Positions 16,719 through 25,000 of a stretch of 64,000 nt of DNA are shown in pieces. The notes under the pieces are model-generated. The model had not been told where the DNA came from, made no database searches, and worked only from the letters and a program-made list of their open reading frames with translations. The position numbers were made by a program, and so were the translations under genes. Source of the stretch: DASQFI01 sp035633215 (lineage in GTDB: Bacteria; Acidobacteriota; Vicinamibacteria; Vicinamibacterales; SCN-69-37); the NCBI GenBank assembly GCA_035633215.1, contig DASQFI010000067.1, positions 1-64,000 of the forward strand, written 5' to 3'. Numbering within the stretch: the stretch's first letter is position 1; every line of letters begins with the position of its first letter.

Positions 16719-16925
16719 TCAGCGCTTGATGAACTCGACGCGGCGGTTGTTGGCTTTGCCGGCCGGCGTCTCGTTCTTGTCTGCCTGCGGCGCCGCCGCA
16801 GCGGGCTGGGCCTCATTCACGCCAACGCTTTCGGCTCGCGCTGAAATGGCGGCTGTTCCGGCGGCGATCGCCAGCAGGATCACTAACACCGCCACTTGCC
16901 TCAGTGGAATTCGTGACGTGCGCAT
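16719..16925 (-). CDS. Small exported protein ending in an OmpA-like tail
   Basis: Protein of 68 residues starting at the ATG at 16925, preceded by GGGAAGGGCAG. An N-terminal hydrophobic segment (VAVLVILLAIAAGTAAISA) is followed by an Ala/Pro/Gln-rich stretch and the ending KANNRRVEFIKR. That ending closely resembles the last residues of OmpA/MotB peptidoglycan-binding domains (NRRVEF), yet the rest of the domain is missing. It may be a remnant of an OmpA-family gene or a small protein that ends alike by chance. First gene of the minus-strand cluster. Confidence 0.5.
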   Translation of the reverse strand: MRTSRIPLRQVAVLVILLAIAAGTAAISARAESVGVNEAQPAAAAPQADKNETPAGKANNRRVEFIKR

Positions 16926-17097
16926 CGGACTGCCCTTCCCCTCGGCCCTTCGTCGCAAACGACCGCGATCGCTGCTCGGCGCCCAGCTGTGGTTGAAGCT
17001 CTTGCCCGAAGTGCCGGCGGGCATGATACACGAGCGTCTGCTACCAGGATGAATGACCGACAAGCCGAGAAGTTTGGAGGGACGAAGGGTCCGGGCG

Positions 17098-19473
17098 TCA
17101 GGCCGTTCTGATGAGAGGACCGTCGCCCGTCCCGCGTGTAGAATCTGCCTCAACCCGCTCAGTTCTGACGGCACCACGAAGAGGCGGAGGCGGTTCGTCA
17201 TGTTTCACAGAGTCGCGCTCGCCGCGTGACCTGCCGGCCACCCAGGCATCGAGCGACGCGCGGGCGGCCGCGTATCCCACGTCCCTGATTTCGCGTGCGG
17301 CATGGAAATCGTTCCGCTTGAACCGAAGGAGATCCGGCGACACGTAGACGTCGGCATGGCTGGCGTTCTGCCGGCGGTAGGAAATGCCGCCGAACTCGAT
17401 GAGACGCATCAGCACGAGCAGGAGGCTCGGGCGAAACCTGCGCTTGTCGCGGGTCGGACTGAAGCGATTCCACATCGCCTGCCATCCCGAGATGTCGTCT
17501 CCGTAGTCGACGACCGGCTTGAGTTCGTGTGGCGGAGACACGTCGACCCCAATGACGATGCCCTGGTTCGAGAACGTTTTCATGACGTCGACCGGCACGT
17601 TGTTGATCAGACCGCCGTCGACGTGCAGCTCACCGTCGATGACCACCGGCGGATAGATGCCGGGCGCGCGCGTGGTCGCGAGCAGCGCGCTGGCGAGCGG
17701 GCCGGTGGTATGAATCTTCAGATCCGCGCGGTTGAGATTCGACGACGTGCAGAAGTACGGCAGCCACAAATCTTCGATGCGCGCATCGCCAAAGAACTGC
17801 TGCACGAGGCGGCTGTACTTGCCGCCGCGCTTGAATGCGAGGAACGGAATCGTCATGTCATCGAACGATTTCGCAAACGCCGTCGAGATCTCGTCGAGGA
17901 TGCGATCGCCGTCCCATCCGAGCAGATGCTGCGCGGCGATCATGGCGCCCATGCTCGATCCCCCGATCAAGTCGAGGGGAATATCGCGCTCGCGCAGCGC
18001 CTGGAGGACACCCACGTGCGCCAGGCCTCGGGCAAAGCCACCGCCGAGCACGAGACCGACCGCCTGTCCGGTCAGCAGACGCGCGACGCGATCGAAATCG
18101 CCGGGCTCATCGAGTCGCAGGTGCAGATGGCGATCGATGGCCGGCCGGCTCGACAGCCATCGCGCGGTGTTCGACGGAGTCGCGCCATGCTGATGGACCA
18201 AGGCGAGCGTCCGCCGCAACGGACGACCTGACCGCTGGTCCAGGCAGTCGCGTTCGATCTCGCCCGGGTGCGGGTCTCCGGCGGCATCCGCGACCACGAC
18301 CACGTGATCCGCCTGCCGGATCGTGCGCTCGGTCCACGGCGTCAAACGCGGATCCGACTGGTACACGACGAACCGATGCTCGAGCTCCTGCTCGGCGAGC
18401 CATTCGAGCACACCGCTCCCGCCGCCGTGGCGATCGAAGGCTTGCGCTGCGCCCTCGCGTCCCAATCGCGCATCGATGAACGCGCTCGTCACATGGAGGG
18501 TGGTTCCGAGCCGCGAGAGACTCTGCGAGAGCTGTTCGCCGAACGCCTGGAGACCGTGCGGCGCGCCCGGACCAGCGGGCACAATCGCAATCGTCGCAAT
18601 GGGGGCGACCGGCGGCCCGCCGCTCGACATGCGGCGAACGCGCGAGACCGGGCCCCGGGCCAGCATCAGCAACGTGGCCATCGGATGGCGCACGAGCAGA
18701 CGCTCGATGGCCTGTCTGGACAGCCTCGCCAGATGCGTATCGCGCACCGCGTAGACATCCGCCGACCGCCGCTCGCCGGCGATGAGCGCCATCTCACCGA
18801 CGGTCTCACCCGGTCCGAGTTCTGCCAGCCCCGTCTCGACGTCGTGCGAGGCTCGCCGAACCACCCGCAGGCGGCCGCTAATCACGACGTAGACGCTGTC
18901 GCCCGGATCGCCCGCGCGGAGCAGCACTTCGCCGCCATAGAGGGAGACCGTCTCGAGCTCGGACTCGAGGTCGGTGAGCAGTTGCGGATCGAGATCGCGG
19001 AAGGTGGTGGTGCGATGGAGCGCAAAACGCAAGGCGTGCCGATGCAACTGCGGGCGCAGCGCATCGATCAGGGCCAGCGCTCCAACTGGGGAGCGCGTGG
19101 CAAAGCGATCGAACGCTGCGCGCGAGAGTTGCAGGAGGTGCACCGTTCCACGCGCACGCACCGTGGCAAGCGCGGGCGTGTCCGACAGCACGCTGACTTC
19201 GCCGACCGTTCCGCCGGGAAGGATGTCCGGCAGGAGATGTTCGACGCCGGAACCATCGAGCCACGTCACACCCAAGACGCCTGAGATGACGATGCACAGC
19301 GTCGTACCCGCATCGTTCTGGCGAATCAGCGTCTGATCCCCGGCCAAAACGAGTCCCGACATCTCGGCCGCCAGCTCGCACAGAGCCGCGTCGGGAATCG
19401 CCGAGAACGCTGTGATCGAGCGAAGGACGTCGAACGGGGTGGGCACAGACTTGGGGTCGGTCGCCATGCGCAT
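17098..19473 (-). CDS. Patatin-like phospholipase with two cyclic-nucleotide-binding domains (NTE family)
   Basis: Protein of 791 residues from the ATG at 19473 (ATG 19467 and an ATG at 19539 are alternatives). Two cNMP-binding beta-rolls occupy about residues 20-130 and 150-260 (GGTVGEVSVLSD and PGETVGEMALIAGERRSADV). A linker of ~200 residues leads to a patatin hydrolase domain: oxyanion loop GGGFARGLAHVG near 475, nucleophile motif GGSSMGAM near 504, and the catalytic Asp motif HVDGGLINNVP near 617. All catalytic residues are present. The layout matches bacterial relatives of neuropathy target esterase, lysophospholipid hydrolases possibly controlled by nucleotide binding. It lies 172 bp upstream of the envelope cluster on the same strand. 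Confidence 0.88.
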   Translation of the reverse strand: MRMATDPKSVPTPFDVLRSITAFSAIPDAALCELAAEMSGLVLAGDQTLIRQNDAGTTLCIVISGVLGVTWLDGSGVEHLLPDILPGGTVGEVSVLSDTPALATVRARGTVHLLQLSRAAFDRFATRSPVGALALIDALRPQLHRHALRFALHRTTTFRDLDPQLLTDLESELETVSLYGGEVLLRAGDPGDSVYVVISGRLRVVRRASHDVETGLAELGPGETVGEMALIAGERRSADVYAVRDTHLARLSRQAIERLLVRHPMATLLMLARGPVSRVRRMSSGGPPVAPIATIAIVPAGPGAPHGLQAFGEQLSQSLSRLGTTLHVTSAFIDARLGREGAAQAFDRHGGGSGVLEWLAEQELEHRFVVYQSDPRLTPWTERTIRQADHVVVVADAAGDPHPGEIERDCLDQRSGRPLRRTLALVHQHGATPSNTARWLSSRPAIDRHLHLRLDEPGDFDRVARLLTGQAVGLVLGGGFARGLAHVGVLQALRERDIPLDLIGGSSMGAMIAAQHLLGWDGDRILDEISTAFAKSFDDMTIPFLAFKRGGKYSRLVQQFFGDARIEDLWLPYFCTSSNLNRADLKIHTTGPLASALLATTRAPGIYPPVVIDGELHVDGGLINNVPVDVMKTFSNQGIVIGVDVSPPHELKPVVDYGDDISGWQAMWNRFSPTRDKRRFRPSLLLVLMRLIEFGGISYRRQNASHADVYVSPDLLRFKRNDFHAAREIRDVGYAAARASLDAWVAGRSRGERDSVKHDEPPPPLRGAVRTERVEADSTRGTGDGPLIRTA

Positions 19474-19646
19474 CCATCCATCAGCCCGCACGCCGGATCG
19501 TCGACGGGAGCCGCGGAGGATAGCACATCGGGTGCGCATCAGGGACTTAGAGGTGGGTCGAAAATCGCGGGCAGTCCCGGCTTCCGGGTTCAGGACTGGC
19601 GCGTCGCGGAAAAGGGACGAAGGGCGGCGTCGGCATGGCAGGTGTA

Positions 19647-19710
19647 GGCCGGCCTTCTGAGTGCGTTGCGAAATTAGCAGCCAATTTCACAACGCACTCG
19701 TGTGGCCGGC
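19647..19710. repeat. Palindromic element upstream of the patatin gene
   Basis: Arms GAGTGCGTTGCGAAATT (19659-19675) and AATTTCACAACGCACTC (19683-19699) pair with one mismatch around a 7-nt loop. Outer GGCCGG/CCGGC blocks extend the stem. Confidence 0.65.
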
Positions 19711-19748
19711 ATGTCAGCGACCGGCGCGATTCTGTCAGGGCTCAGTCG

Positions 19749-20282
19749 TCAGTAACCCAGCACGGCGCCGAGCGTCCGATCGAACGACGGCAGCACGCCC
19801 GACGCGATCGGCTCCTGGGCGTGGTGCTCTCTCGTGGTCATGACGCGTCCGCGCTCGAACTGGAGCACGTCGACCGTGCGTTTGATCTGGTGCACCAGCC
19901 AGCATTCGCGCACGCCGTAGTCGCGGAACCACGCCACCCGTTCCTCGACGTCCCCAATGCGCGGTTTCGGCGACAGCACCTCGATGACGAGGTCCGGTGC
20001 GCCGCGAACCTTGTCAGCCACGATCCCGACGCCGTCATTGGCAATGAAGAACAGATCGGGCTGCACGACGAGCGCCTGCTCGGCATCGAGGATGACGTCG
20101 AGCGGGGCGAACCAGACGGTGCCGAGCGCCCGCGCCGACACGTGCTCGTGCAGCGCCAGAAACAGCGCGGCCACCAACGTCTGATGAGTCGGCGACGGCG
20201 AGTCGGCGACGCGCAAGGCGCCGAAGATCAGCTCCTGCGGCGCGACTGACTCTGGGGTTGCCAAGTATTCCTGTAGTGTCAT
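19749..20282 (-). CDS. Uma2-family (DUF820) putative endonuclease
   Basis: Protein of 177 residues with the typical N-terminus MTLQEYLATPESVAPQELI, the PDLFFIAND block and the conserved APDLVIEVLSP segment followed by an Arg/Lys-rich helix, as in the Uma2 branch of PD-(D/E)XK nucleases. These proteins are numerous in cyanobacteria and Acidobacteriota; their cellular role is not established. An ATG 29 codons upstream (20369) lies inside a palindromic motif shared with the two coiled-coil genes, so I take 20282 as the start and the motif as leader; the longer start remains possible. Confidence 0.75.
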   Translation of the reverse strand: MTLQEYLATPESVAPQELIFGALRVADSPSPTHQTLVAALFLALHEHVSARALGTVWFAPLDVILDAEQALVVQPDLFFIANDGVGIVADKVRGAPDLVIEVLSPKPRIGDVEERVAWFRDYGVRECWLVHQIKRTVDVLQFERGRVMTTREHHAQEPIASGVLPSFDRTLGAVLGY

Positions 20283-20556
20283 TCTCTTTTGTCGTCGCCG
20301 ACGTCGACGCCTCCCGACCAAAAGATCCACACGACCTTCCCTCTCTGACCTCGACGACGACGATGCCATCGTCGATCGGATGCGGTCAAGCGAGGAATTG
20401 TAAAAACCTGCGCGAGCTGACGCTACGGCTTGACCGGTTCGTCGGCCGCTCGAGAACAGACGTCGTGCTATCTGACGGCTGACGTTTTCACGTCGTCAGT
20501 CCGACGGATCGCCTCTGGGTCCATGAACTTCGACGGTTGACCCGACCCGCCGGGAC

Positions 20557-21037
20557 CTAACGCCTGATCTCTGCCGGCCAGTTCAGAATCGCCGTCAGCG
20601 GCTGCTCTCGTCCCAGTCGCGCGCGTCGGATTCGGAGAACTGGGAAGCGAAAAGTGGCGTGGGAGTCGTCCCGGAGCCTATCTGCAAGAGCGAAATATCC
20701 CACGTGCCGCGCTCGGCCCTGTACGAGAAGAGCAGCTGTCTTCCGTCTGGCGTTACGTCCGAGGCCAGTTGGAATGTCCCCGCCGGGAGGAGCTCGTGGT
20801 CCTGGCCGGTCCGGAGGTCTCGCTGAAACAGATGGGGTGGGCCGCCACCGCCGCCAGCAATCGAGCCTCGCGCTCGAATCGCACGCGTCGATCGACGTCG
20901 TGGGCGAACGACTCGGGCAGGACTTTGAGTGCCACGTCGCGGCCGAGTCTCGTATCGCGGGCGCGATAGACCTCGCCCATGGCGCCGGCGCCAATCAGCC
21001 CCTCGATGCGATAGGGGCCGAACTGCGTGCCGGACAT
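20557..21037 (-). pseudogene. Internally deleted Ser/Thr kinase-PD40 gene
   Basis: The first ~60 codons encode a normal kinase N-terminus (MSGTQFGPYRIEGLIGAGAM, then VALKVLPE with the ATP-site lysine). At about codon 65 the sequence jumps out of frame into PD40-region sequence and then to the family C-terminus, whose DNA still encodes TAILNWPAEIRR before TAG. The intact relative at 29041-31691 has ~800 residues between these points. No catalytic loop or activation segment remains, so it cannot be an active kinase. The upstream DNA is conserved with that relative but carries an in-frame stop, supporting the ATG at 21037 as the ancestral start. Confidence 0.85.
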
Positions 21038-21188
21038 GGGACCCTGTTGGCCCACGGACTGTGCGCTCTCCCGGCTGTCCACGAAGATCTCTCTGGTGCT
21101 CAATCGTGTCGGGTCGTCAGGACTCAGTCAAGGCGTCAGCCGGGATTGGTCGAACGCCAGCGTCATCAGGCAGCCGACGAGCGGTGAG

Positions 21189-21194
21189 TATAAT
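21189..21194 (+). promoter_or_regulatory. Possible -10 element (TATAAT) of the kinase gene
   Basis: A perfect TATAAT lies 26 bp before the ATG at 21220 in otherwise GC-rich DNA. No convincing -35 is seen. Confidence 0.35.
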
Positions 21195-21219
21195 CACCGG
21201 GCTTTTCAGCGCTTCCCTG

Positions 21220-23979
21220 ATGCCACTCGCCCCCGGATCACGACTGGGCCCGTACGAAATCCTCTCCCCGCTCGGCGCCGGGGGCATGGGCGAGGTCTAC
21301 CGGGCCCGCGACACGAAGCTCGATCGAGACGTCGCCGTCAAGGTGCTGCCGGCGTCGCTCTCAGGAGATCCCGTTTCGCTCGGGCGGTTCGAGCGCGAAG
21401 CGAAGGCCATCGCAGCGCTCTCGCATCCGAACATCCTCTCGATCTTCGACTTCGGCACGCATACGACGGGCTCGGGGCCGGCGGTCTCGTACGCCGTCAT
21501 GGAGCTGCTCGAAGGCGAGACGCTTCGCGAGCGCCTAGGACCTCGGGAGTCGTTTTCCCACCACGAAAAACCCGCGGAAAACGACTCCCGAGGTCTTCCG
21601 TCGCGGAAGGCGATCGACATCGCCGGTCAGATCGCTCACGGCCTCGCCGCCGCGCACGAGAAGGGCGTCGTCCATCGCGACCTGAAGCCGGAGAACATCT
21701 TTATTGCCTCGGACGGCCGCGCGAAGATTCTCGATTTCGGTCTGGCGAAGCAGATTGGCGCTCCGGGCTCGAGCGCCGGTGCGACGAGCATCAGCGAAGG
21801 CTCCGGGTCGGCGCCGACGCAGATGTCCACGGACGCCGGCACCGTCATGGGGACCGTCGGCTACATGTCGCCGGAGCAGGTGCGCGGACAGCCGGCCGAT
21901 CACCGGTCCGATATCTTCTCGCTCGGATGCGTGCTCTTCGAGATGGCCACCGGACGCCGCGCCTTCCAGCGCGAGACGCCGGCCGAGACGATGACGGCCA
22001 TCCTGCGCGAGGATGCGCCCGAGATGACGGGCAATTCCGGTGCGGTGTCGCCGGCTTTGAGCCAGGTCATTCGACACTGCCTGGAGAAGCGTCCTGAGGA
22101 GCGATTTCAGTCGGCTCGCGATCTGGCGTTCGCGCTGACGGCGCTCACGGGAACGACCTCGGTCGCGAGCGGGTCCGCGCCCGCCGTGCCGGCGCCCGTC
22201 GCGAAGCCGGCGCGGTCAACCTTGACGCGCTGGGCCATCGTTGCAGTGCCGCTGCTCGCCGTGGCCGCCGCGTTCGTCGCCGGTCGCATGACCGCCCGGA
22301 CGCCAACAACGGCCACGGCCGCGCCGGCCGCATCGTTCCAGCAGATCACCGACAGCCCGGGCGTCGAGACCAGCCCGACGCTCTCACCCGACGGCAAGAC
22401 GATCGTGTACGCGGGCGATGCGGCCGGTAATTTCGACCTGTACTCGCTGCGGGTCGGCGGACGCAATCCCGTTCGTTTGACCGACGCTCCGGGCAACGAC
22501 TGGCAGCCGGCGTTCTCCCCGGACGGCGACCGGATTGCGTTTCGCTCCGACCGTGAAGGCGGCGGCATCTTCATGATGGAGGCGACCGGTGAATCCGTGC
22601 GCCGGCTCTCCGATACCGGGTACAACCCGTCGTGGTCTCCCAACGGCCGCGAGATCGTCGTGGCCTACGGGAGGTTCGTCTACCCCACTGACCGCGGCGG
22701 CATCTCGCACGGGCTTCAGGTGATCGACACCGGCTCCGGCGCGAAGCGCGTCCTCGCGAAGGACGCCGACGCGATGCAGCCCACCTGGTCGCCGCACGGC
22801 ACGCGGATCGCGTTCTGGGGGCTGCGCGGATCCAGCGGTCAGCGCGATCTCTGGACCATCGCAGCCGATGGCTCCGACGCGGCGACCGGCGGCACCACCG
22901 TGACCGACGACCCTCCGCTCGACTGGAGTCCGACGTGGTCTCCAGACGGCCGGCATCTCTATTTCTCCAGCACGCGCGGCGGGACGATGAACCTGTGGCG
23001 TGTGCCGATCGACGAGAGCTCTGGGAAGGTTCTCGGCCCGCCCGAACCGGTCACGACGCCGTCGATCTACAGCGGCGGGCTGGCATTTTCTCGCGATGGC
23101 AGCCGGCTCGCGTTCGCGAGCCTCGACAATAAATCGACGCTGTTCAAGGTCGCCCTCGATCTCGCCGGCGGATCCGTCGGCGGCACGCCGATGCCCGTCC
23201 TCAAGAGCCGCCGCCCGATCCGGGATCACGAGGTGTCTCCTGACGGCGAGTGGGTCGCCTTCACCGAAACCGGCGGCCAGGAGGATCTGCTCGTCGCGCG
23301 CACCGACGGCAAGGAGTATCGCCGGCTCACCGACGATGCCTCGCGCGATCGCGGGCCGGCGTGGTCGCCCGACGGCCGGCGGATCGCGTTCTACTCGGAT
23401 CGGGGCGGTGTCTATCAGCTCTGGACGATCCGGCCGGACGGCAGCGGCCTCGAACAGATTGCCGATGTGCCCGGCTCCAATTTCCCCGTCTGGTCTCCGG
23501 ACGGCGCCAGGATTGCGTTCTCCGGTGTCACGGCCGGCGGGTTCTACATCGTGAACAGCGCCGGCAAGGCCGCCAAACCCGCGGGGCCCGAACCCGCCAT
23601 GTCGGCGGATGACCGGTTCTGGCCATTTTCGTGGTCGCCCGATGGCGCGTCGCTCGCAGGCATATCGGTCCGGCCCGACGGCTCCATCGGGAATCTCGCT
23701 GTTTATACGATCGCCAGTCGCAAACACTCGATCGTGTCGGACAGTCGCGGACTCGTCTGGCAGGTGGGGCTGTGGCTGCCTGACGGCCGGCGTCTTCTCG
23801 TGCGCGACGATCGCGGCATCGCGATCGTCCGCGCCGACACCGGCGAGGGCCGGCTGCTCGTGCCGGTGCGGGGTTATGCGATCGGGCGGAGCGTGGGCGT
23901 GACGCGGGATGGGAAGTGGATCACGTACACGGAGACCGCGACGGAGGGGGATATCTGGATGGCGTCGTTCGGACGGTAA
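21220..23979 (+). CDS. Membrane Ser/Thr protein kinase with C-terminal PD40/TolB-like propeller
   Basis: Protein of 919 residues. The cytoplasmic kinase domain spans residues ~10-285: glycine loop GAGGMGEVYRARD, ATP lysine K41, catalytic loop HRDLKPEN near 153, DFGLAK, and the MSPEQVRGQ activation region. A membrane helix lies near residues 337-357 (AIVAVPLLAVAAAFVAG), followed by an extracytoplasmic PD40 beta-propeller with repeats such as LSPDGKTIVYAGDAAG and WSPDGRRIAFYSDRGG. Catalytic residues are intact. A 57-bp palindromic element (21539-21595) is inserted in frame and adds about 19 residues in the lobe before the catalytic loop. The ATG at 21220 fits the family N-terminus. Confidence 0.9.
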   Translation: MPLAPGSRLGPYEILSPLGAGGMGEVYRARDTKLDRDVAVKVLPASLSGDPVSLGRFEREAKAIAALSHPNILSIFDFGTHTTGSGPAVSYAVMELLEGETLRERLGPRESFSHHEKPAENDSRGLPSRKAIDIAGQIAHGLAAAHEKGVVHRDLKPENIFIASDGRAKILDFGLAKQIGAPGSSAGATSISEGSGSAPTQMSTDAGTVMGTVGYMSPEQVRGQPADHRSDIFSLGCVLFEMATGRRAFQRETPAETMTAILREDAPEMTGNSGAVSPALSQVIRHCLEKRPEERFQSARDLAFALTALTGTTSVASGSAPAVPAPVAKPARSTLTRWAIVAVPLLAVAAAFVAGRMTARTPTTATAAPAASFQQITDSPGVETSPTLSPDGKTIVYAGDAAGNFDLYSLRVGGRNPVRLTDAPGNDWQPAFSPDGDRIAFRSDREGGGIFMMEATGESVRRLSDTGYNPSWSPNGREIVVAYGRFVYPTDRGGISHGLQVIDTGSGAKRVLAKDADAMQPTWSPHGTRIAFWGLRGSSGQRDLWTIAADGSDAATGGTTVTDDPPLDWSPTWSPDGRHLYFSSTRGGTMNLWRVPIDESSGKVLGPPEPVTTPSIYSGGLAFSRDGSRLAFASLDNKSTLFKVALDLAGGSVGGTPMPVLKSRRPIRDHEVSPDGEWVAFTETGGQEDLLVARTDGKEYRRLTDDASRDRGPAWSPDGRRIAFYSDRGGVYQLWTIRPDGSGLEQIADVPGSNFPVWSPDGARIAFSGVTAGGFYIVNSAGKAAKPAGPEPAMSADDRFWPFSWSPDGASLAGISVRPDGSIGNLAVYTIASRKHSIVSDSRGLVWQVGLWLPDGRRLLVRDDRGIAIVRADTGEGRLLVPVRGYAIGRSVGVTRDGKWITYTETATEGDIWMASFGR
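21539..21595. repeat. 57-bp palindrome inserted in frame in a kinase domain
   Basis: Arms 21539-21558 and 21576-21595 are perfect 20-bp inverted repeats (GACCTCGGGAGTCGTTTTCC and its complement) with a 17-nt loop. At 57 bp the element is exactly 19 codons, so the kinase frame is kept. It is translated between the LRERL segment and PSRKAIDIAGQIAHG, a surface-loop position between adjacent helices. Confidence 0.85.
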
Positions 23980-24017
23980 TCAGCTCGTGAGCATTGGTTG
24001 CGCCCGTCTTCCCTTCG

Positions 24018-24059
24018 GCGACGATGCTATCGTCGTCGTCGTATCGCCGGAGGCAGGAG
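24018..24059 (+). promoter_or_regulatory. Conserved leader with GACGAT-GCT-ATCGTC hairpin and Shine-Dalgarno
   Basis: A ~41-bp block (GGCGACGATGCTATCGTCGT and onward, then CGGAGGCAGGA) is the same as at 32019-32060 ahead of a paralogous gene. It contains a 6-bp stem and ends in a strong ribosome-binding site, so it is probably the shared promoter/leader of this gene family. Confidence 0.5.
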
Positions 24060-24437
24060 ATGCCTGACGTGAGGCAATCGGAATTCAGGAAGGTGGTGGC
24101 CGAGTTTGCCACTGCGATCAGCGCCAGAGTCGATTCCCTCGAAACGACCGTTACGAATCGTTTCGACCGCGTCGAGACCACGATGGAGAAACGATTCGAC
24201 GCCGTCGAAACGCGTTTCGACCGCGTCGAGACGGAAATGGACAAGCGGTTCAACCACGTTCAGACGGAAATGGACAGGCGGTTCGACGCGGTCGAAACGA
24301 AGATGGAAGCTCGGTTCAATACCGTCGAGATGGAAATGGACAAGCGGTTCAGCGCCGTCGAGTTGCGTCTTACAGAGCGGCTCGACAGTCTCGAGACGAG
24401 AATCACTGAGCGGCTTGACCGGACCGGCCAGTCTTAG
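24060..24437 (+). CDS. Hendecad-repeat coiled-coil protein, copy 1
   Basis: Protein of 125 residues with no membrane segment. After MPDVRQSEFRKVVAEFATAI the whole protein consists of degenerate 11-residue units of the form RFDxVETxMxx (for example RFDAVETRFDRVETEMDK), as in long parallel or antiparallel coiled coils. The start is decided by GGAGGCAGGAG immediately upstream; an upstream ATG inside the conserved leader is in frame but lacks a ribosome-binding site. A longer paralogue with the same leader and N-terminus lies at 32061-32525. Function is unknown. Confidence 0.75.
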   Translation: MPDVRQSEFRKVVAEFATAISARVDSLETTVTNRFDRVETTMEKRFDAVETRFDRVETEMDKRFNHVQTEMDRRFDAVETKMEARFNTVEMEMDKRFSAVELRLTERLDSLETRITERLDRTGQS

Positions 24438-24511
24438 CGCCGCGTGAGCGCGCGATCGAGCTCCTCCAGCGTCCGGTTGATCTCCGCCCGGCCGGGCGCC
24501 CTCTCTGTCAT
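24434..24511 (-). CDS. Possible 25-residue peptide coupled to the SnoaL-like gene
   Basis: An ATG overlapping the SnoaL-like stop (ATGA) opens a frame for MTERAPGRAEINRTLEELDR plus five more residues. The overlap is of the type used for translational coupling, and the peptide is charged and helical. It could equally be a gene remnant. Confidence 0.3.
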   Translation of the reverse strand: MTERAPGRAEINRTLEELDRALTRR

Positions 24512-24858
24512 TTGATTTCCATCAGGTAGCTAATCAGCCGTCGGATCCTGCCGTCCTGCATTTCGAAGACGTCGCAGAACACCAGGTTCATGCGCCTGCC
24601 GTCCGTCCGCTGCGTTCGCACCGATCCCTCTGCGACGACGACATCGCTTTCTTCGATCAATCGCGTGACCGTGATCGCCGGCTGACCGGCGAAGCCTTCG
24701 TCGACGATGTGCTCATTGAACGCCGCCTGACCCTGGACGTGGAAGAGACCCGGAATCTCCCACTCGACGTCTTCGGTCAGGCACGACAGGATGCGCGGAC
24801 GGTCCGTGTTTCTGAAGCCGTCCATGTAGTCCTCGACGGTTCGCTTGTTGCGGCTCAT
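24508..24858 (-). CDS. SnoaL-like / NTF2-fold protein
   Basis: Protein of 116 residues. The helical start KRTVEDYMDGFRNTDRPRIL, the CLTEDVEWEIPG motif and the strand-rich C-terminal half (AEGSVRTQRTDGRRMNLVF, DVFEMQDGRIRRLISYLME) fit the cone-shaped NTF2-like fold of SnoaL-type proteins. These may be small-molecule isomerases, hydrolases or binding proteins; no specific substrate can be deduced. Confidence 0.78.
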   Translation of the reverse strand: MSRNKRTVEDYMDGFRNTDRPRILSCLTEDVEWEIPGLFHVQGQAAFNEHIVDEGFAGQPAITVTRLIEESDVVVAEGSVRTQRTDGRRMNLVFCDVFEMQDGRIRRLISYLMEIK

Positions 24859-25000
24859 CTGCCGATGATGGCACGCCGTGGCGCGCTGGCCTCTATAATC
24901 GGCCGCGACAGTGAGCCTCGCGGCCGGAACGCGCTTCGGCGAGCTGCACGGTGAAGAAGTTCCGAAGTTTGACGTTCGAAGTTGAAGCTCCGTCCGGGAG

